Shown here: positions 59,554 through 64,000 of the stretch, in pieces
Numbering within the stretch: the first letter of the stretch is position 1
How the letters are laid out: each line of letters starts with the position of its first letter
DNA from: Nectonema munidae
Taxonomy: Eukaryota; Nematomorpha; Nectonematoida; Nectonematidae
Assembly (NCBI GenBank): GCA_030549495.1
Contig: JAUIRK010000643.1
Location: 186,001-250,000, forward strand
Length of the DNA: 64,000 nucleotides
Direction: 5' to 3'
Notes under the pieces: generated by a model
Seen by the model: only the letters and a program-made list of their open reading frames with translations
Told to the model about the DNA's origin: nothing
The model's database searches: none
Position numbers and translations under genes: made by a program

Positions 59554-61017
59554 AAGATAAAGTTCTCAGAAGATTATCTTCAGTGGGGGTTTACTTCGAT
59601 TCAAAAAAATAATGTAGATCTCCCACAGCGTGTTATTTGTTTTCGTATCCTGAGAAATGATTCACTGAAGCCTTCAAAATAACAAATTCACCTGACCAAA
59701 TGCCACCCTAAGTATGCTAGGAAGGAAATGGATTTCTTCAAGAGGAAAGCTGATGAACTGGAGAAAGCATCATACATAGTGGCTTATTTAGTAGCACGAA
59801 AGAAAAAATCACATACAATTGCTGAAGAATTGATTCTACCTTGTGCAAAAGAAATGGTTAGACTGGTTCTCGGAGAAGAAGCAGCACAGAAACTAAGTGA
59901 TGTATCTATTTCGAATAATACTAAGGTAGGAATATAATACTATCTGTCAAAACCTTTAAAGTCAAGTAGGGCCACTGATGTGATGAATGCTGTATCATCG
60001 TTTTTTAACAAGCATGTTTTGAGTTAGAATAATCTTGTTGGAATAACAACTTATGGAGCTTCAGCCATGCTTGGGTCGAGGTCGGGTTTCCAAGCAAAAG
60101 TAAAAAGTTGGTGTGCAATGCTTCATTCATCAGGAGGCTCTGGCTTCTAAATCGCTTCTTCCTGGGCTTTTCACAATTTTCACTGGTATTGTCAAGGTAG
60201 TGAACTATGCGAAAAACTTTGTCCTCAACACGAGACTGTTCCAGGAACTGTGTCATGACATAGAATTCGAACATAGTTCCTCGCTCTTTTATACATGCGT
60301 CAGGTTATTGTCTGCAGGGAGATTTTTTGTCCCGCTTATTCTCTCTTGGCCCAGAAGTTAAAATGTTTCTTGATGTACAGAAAAAATGTGACCTGTTGGA
60401 GATATTGAAATCAGAACACTTTGAGCTCCGCCTTGCTTATCTCGTGGACATATTTGTAATCTTCAACCAGCTGAACTTGAGACTCCAAGGAAAGGATTCA
60501 AACTTGCTCAGCCATTGTGACTCAATACATGCATTTTTGGCCAAATTGGAGCTGTATAAGAAGAGAGTGAGTGTAGGAAAATTTATGATGTTTCCATGGA
60601 TCACTTGTCTGAGCTAGATGATTAACTTGGTCGTTACTTTCCTGGCTTAAGCACTCAACATGCAGGATTAGCAAAAAATCCTTTCTTATGTCAGGTGGAT
60701 GATATGTTAGAAGACGCCCAAGAAGAGTTCATTGCGCATATCTACTATTCAACAGCCAAGAATGTGTTCCAATCAAACTCCTTGTCTAGCTTATGGTGTT
60801 TAATGATGGAACCATATCCAAAAATATGTGATCTGGCAGTTCAAGTTCTTTTGCTTCAACCTACATGTGCGAAAGTGGGTTTTCTGCATTACTTGCAATA
60901 AAAACAAAATCAAGAAACCAGTTGTCTCTACAAGATGACTTGAGGTGTGCACTGGCTGCCACTGAGCCAAGAATTCATCAGCCGGTTCCTCAAAAACAAC
61001 CACAAAAGTCCCATTGA
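59554..61017 (+). pseudogene. hAT transposase remnant (ZBED5-like) with BED finger
   Basis: Near the start, SEDYLQWGFTSIQKN and VICFRILRNDS then HLTKCHPKYARK form a BED zinc finger. The residue before VIC is arginine (QRVIC), where a cysteine ligand is expected. MDFFKRKADELEKASYIVAY follows with KKKSHTIAEELILPCAKEMV and SRATDVMNAVSSFFN. The core has GITTYGASAMLGSRSGFQAK (60046). Later come IFVIFNQLNLRLQGKDSNLL (60446) and the end STYMCESGFSALLAIKTKSR and LRCALAATEPRIHQPVPQKQ, finishing at 61017. Stops at 59693 and 59935 and several frame changes are present. The C-terminal ESGFSALLAIK motif is the hAT dimerisation signature. Confidence 0.78.
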
Positions 61018-61371
61018 GAAATATAAAGTGAAATACTTTTTGCAACCAATGAAAAGTTTCATTCACTGCTATTTTTGTGATTTTTTTGTGTTTTATTCAT
61101 ACAGGTTTTGGGATTTTTTTATTCATACATGTGCTTACAAGCCCAAAAATAGGGCAAATATTATAAAGATAGTTTTCCCGTACATACCTACAACTATAAC
61201 AACATTAACATAACATTTTTCTTATGTATTTTACTTAAATAAAAAAAGTGTTTTCTGATTTCATATAAATAGGTCTAGAGCATAACAATGCAAGGAATTT
61301 TACATGAATATATTCATTTTTTTGCAGAAAAATCTTTTATTAATTTTGCTGGCTTGACATATTTCGTTGTA

Positions 61372-61434
61372 GGGGTCCACGGGTGAAAAAGTGTCTGGAA
61401 AAGGGGGAACGGGACAAAAAAGGTTGGGGACCAC
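61372..61434 (-). mobile_element. Solo hAT end
   Basis: Reverse-complemented, 61434 inward reads CAGTGGTCCCCAACCTTTTT, a classic hAT terminus, followed by CACGGGTGGACCCC-like words. No opposite end was found, so it is not the partner of the 59337 end. Confidence 0.5.
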
Positions 61435-61545
61435 TGGGCCAGACCTTAGCTTGCTTTGACAATAGCCGTAAAATTGATTATTATCATTATGATGTAGACA
61501 AACTGAGAATAAAATGGGAAACAGCCAACTGAGATGTGGCCTCAC

Positions 61546-61812
61546 TCATATCTGTTCATATATTATTTTGAGGATCACTGATGTAAAGATAAAACTTAGC
61601 AAAATACGCTTATGAGTGAAGGAAGTATCGTAGAAGTGGGGGTATGCTTCGCTGCTTGTAGGCCTTTGATTGGGATCTGAAAATGATAGGTGGTTGAAGT
61701 TGAAATCGCGTTGATGCAGAAAATTGGAGTATTCGATTGATCGCAGGTAAAGTATGAAGTTTCGGAAGATTTGCCAATCGCCAAATGTCATGCCGAGTTC
61801 CTAAAAAGATTT
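61546..61812 (-). CDS. Possible minus-strand exon, unrecognised
   Basis: On the minus strand an acceptor (gaaaatctttttag) is followed by an open frame reading ELGMTFGDWQIFRNFILYLR and then a tyrosine- and histidine-rich stretch ending near TSVILKIIYEQI. All three minus frames are largely open here, which weakens the call. This frame has the most coding-like codon use. The GDWxxFR pattern recalls the helical SAM-like region of some large scaffold proteins, but I cannot assign it. The exon would end before the stop if a donor near 61565-61610 is used. No partner exon was identified. Confidence 0.28.
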
Positions 61813-62912
61813 TCATACGAGATTCATTATTACTACTTTCTATTATAAGCATCAATTTCGTTTAAGAAAATTTTTATACAGATTAAGTAGTGAATATTTA
61901 TGCCTTATTAAAATAAGGGGTGGATTTTGTTGACTTTTATTAAAAAAAACAAAAATATAATGAACATAGACTTTTTTAAGCTGAACTTTTTTGTTTCTCT
62001 AAAATGCTTTTAAGAAAAAAATGTCTACTTCCTCTAACTTTGCCATTATCATTTTTTAACTTCTCTTCTTTCGGAAACAAAAGCCTGCGACATATTTAGA
62101 AAAGAAGCAAGAGAAGATAAAAAGAAAAGACATTTGTTTTGAATATAATATAACTAAATTTATTAGTTTACTGTGCATTTAAATTAGAAAACACAAAACT
62201 GTATATAAATATATATTTTAAAACTATATAATATCTAAATGCTTAAGATTAAGGCTTAGTAATTCAAAAAATATTCTAATTCATCTGTATAATAATTTTC
62301 AAGTGTGTATAATATAAATAAACATTATATATATATGTATATGTGTATAAACAAAATCTTGTGCAATTTATAGTTATAAAATAATGAAATTTGGTGCCCA
62401 TAAAGGAGAGAATAAGCCTTACGATTTGCAGTATTTGATTCGTGGATTGAGAAACTACTTTTAGTGAACGCTTGATACGAACAGGAAAAGGAGAAAAAGA
62501 CTATAAATGCAAAGAGAAAGAGGAATCGGAGTAAAATATGAAAAAAATTAAGATTGTGCAGAAAAGTAATTACCAAGTGATTACAAAGAAACTTCATTCA
62601 TTATAAAGTGTAGCGTCGCTGTAGCGCGTCTCAATAGAGGTTGTGCAATTGTGTCATCACGACAACTTTACCTTTAAAAAAGGGTAAATCAACACAGAAG
62701 CACCACCCATATGCCGATGAAAGTGCTTGCTTGTTTCGCTTGAGTCAAAGAAAGCAGTCAGCGGAAGAACACAACTAAGTGATACAGTTACATATTTTTG
62801 AAGTGGGGTGTTGTTTGGCTTGGTCGGCATAATGGAGATCATAAAAAAGTTTTTTCTTTCCTCGAAATCCCTTATAAGAATTGCAGTGTAATATGTCCCT
62901 CAAAAAGTTTAC
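61813..62912. other. AT-rich; no feature firmly recognised
   Basis: A short plus-strand frame at 62385-62465 (MKFGAHKGENKPYDLQYLIR, ending GLRNYF) and a minus-strand frame at 62657-62842 ending at an AAAG|GTAAAG donor-like site have coding-like composition. Neither matches anything I know. Confidence 0.3.
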
Positions 62913-63047
62913 TTAACCCATTTACGACCAATGTTCCTATTTTAGAACATAAGTAATTTCATCTTCGTCTGCTTTTTTCAATGACTGAATATAAATCGTC
63001 TGCGTTTTTTAGATATCGTCTGCTTTGCTTGGTCTTAAATGGGTTAA
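62913..63047 (+). mobile_element. TTAA MITE, third near-identical copy
   Basis: The ends are TTAACCCATTTACGACC and GGTCTTAAATGGGTTAA. It has the same interior words as the pair at 56329-56601, with small deletions (GACTGAATATAAATC). Confidence 0.88.
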
Positions 63048-63074
63048 AAAACTACAGGTTACAGTGGGAGTGAC

Positions 63075-63470
63075 CGATGGAGATCCTCAAGCACATATCT
63101 CAAGACATACTGAAATCGCTGAATGAAGTATATGAAGAAAATAGACTTCGTGAAAGAAAGCTATGGTCTTCAACGCGAAAAGTAAAATACTCTAATCCGG
63201 TCAAGGCATGTTTTCGTGCTTTACTCAAGAACAATACGATGGAGTACTACTCAATCGACGGGCTTAATAGGTGCCCAGAGGCAAGTTGGAATCAACTAAA
63301 CAACGACAGCAACCTTTTTTGACAAACAACCAGAATACCTTCAAGAAAAGAGAGGTAACGTTGATGAAACTGGTCTTTACTACAGACCCTAGACTCTACT
63401 CAAAAATTGGCTACATGCAATACAAAGACCGTGGCACGATAACCTTGCCGAGCTAACGAGAAAAAATTGC
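63075..63470 (+). pseudogene. Possible transposase remnant, uncertain family
   Basis: One frame (63077-63322) reads NEVYEENRLRERKLWSSTRK and KACFRALLKNNTMEYY. Another frame at 63350-63390 gives GNVDETGLYYRP, which resembles the first catalytic block of Tigger/pogo transposases. No other Tigger motif was seen, so this is a weak call. Confidence 0.3.
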
Positions 63471-63479
63471 AGTTGTTAA

Positions 63480-64000
63480 GCAAAACAGCATAGTCCATTT
63501 TGAAAAATAAAACCTTAAACAATTCATTAAACCTTTTGGTTTTTATTTGAGATTGAGTAACTGTTTATATTTGATCTTGCAAAAAAGTTTTTGACGGCAC
63601 AAACTCTAGATATGCCAGTGAACAAAACTCACATGAAACAAGAAAATTCGAATAAACAAACTATGACAATATGTCCAAGAAAATAGCAATCAACAAGATA
63701 TTTCCGCCATGCCAAAACGAAAACACAACCCACCGGCATGCATACAGCGTGAAACCTACATTACTACTTGAGTTTTCTCCAAATGGTTCAAGAAGAGATT
63801 TCAAACTTCAAGTAAGAAAGCATTTAAAGAAGAAGAAAGTACAAACGTAAAGCATTTCAACAACGCAACAAATGCGCTTCTTTCAAAACAATTTATCCAA
63901 CTGTTTATATTCTTTTCAAACATGCTAAATTCCTCAAACTTTGTCGTTTGGATCTAATCATACCTAGAAAACAAGATCAAAAAGTGGCTTCATTGGTTTC
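63480..64000. other. No feature recognised
   Basis: Slightly less AT-rich than the rest but without open frames of note. Confidence 0.4.

Noticed and set aside
63350-63470. Second full Tigger element
   Set aside because: Only one motif (GNVDETGLYYRP) was found, without the other catalytic blocks or terminal repeats; kept only as a weak remnant call.

Overview
This is an AT-rich eukaryotic window with long non-coding stretches, many decayed transposons and very few host exons. The one gene I recognise is a two-immunoglobulin secreted protein of the arthropod IMP-L2 type. Together with the repeat content this suggests an arthropod, perhaps a crustacean such as a parasitic copepod. That is inference: the sequence alone does not name the species. 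I see no bacterial genes, operons, CRISPR arrays, rRNA genes or intact tRNA genes, and no convincing LTR retrovirus-like or Polinton-like element.

Host genes. Three plus-strand exons (22378-22737, 37028-37188, 39683-39844) join in matching reading phases. They encode the two Ig domains and the C-terminus of an IMP-L2-like protein. The introns are about 14.3 and 2.5 kb and are filled with repeats. The first exon, with the signal peptide, is not certain; a candidate lies at 18919-19193. On the minus strand, exons at 53494-53544, 52278-52397 and 50619-51093 look like the 3' part of an unrecognised gene. A further possible minus-strand exon lies near 61.55-61.81 kb.

Transposons, left to right: a Penelope-like GIY-YIG fragment (about 2 kb, minus); a hAT fragment (3 kb, minus); a Tc1/mariner-IS630-type element with roughly 300-bp inverted ends (3.7-5.6 kb); a Mutator-type non-autonomous element built from 16-bp sub-repeats (13.5 kb); a hAT C-terminus (16 kb, minus); a Penelope-like non-autonomous insertion with a 14-bp target duplication and a hammerhead-like core (19.84-20.39 kb); an AP-endonuclease LINE (29.6-31.9 kb); a second LINE reverse-transcriptase fragment (37.3-37.9 kb); a piggyBac remnant (43.1-45.5 kb); a Tigger/pogo element with both ends (45.75-47.93 kb); a Mutator-type element with a perfect 9-bp duplication (54.4-55.1 kb); and two hAT transposase remnants (57.5-59.0 and 59.55-61.0 kb). 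All the transposase and reverse-transcriptase genes look dead.

Small repeats are more informative than the large ones. Four hAT MITEs have 7/8 or 8/8 target duplications. At least four tRNA-derived SINE copies are present. A set of about fourteen short TTAA-bounded elements has ends like CCCATTTACGGCC or CCCGTTAACGACC; most carry internal CGTCTGC/GCAGACG words, and this set is the most distinctive pattern in the window. Tandem arrays include a 159-bp satellite with a 459-bp higher-order period (25.4-26.8 kb), a 150-bp satellite found at two places in opposite orientation, and a 37-bp minisatellite (40.46-41.04 kb).
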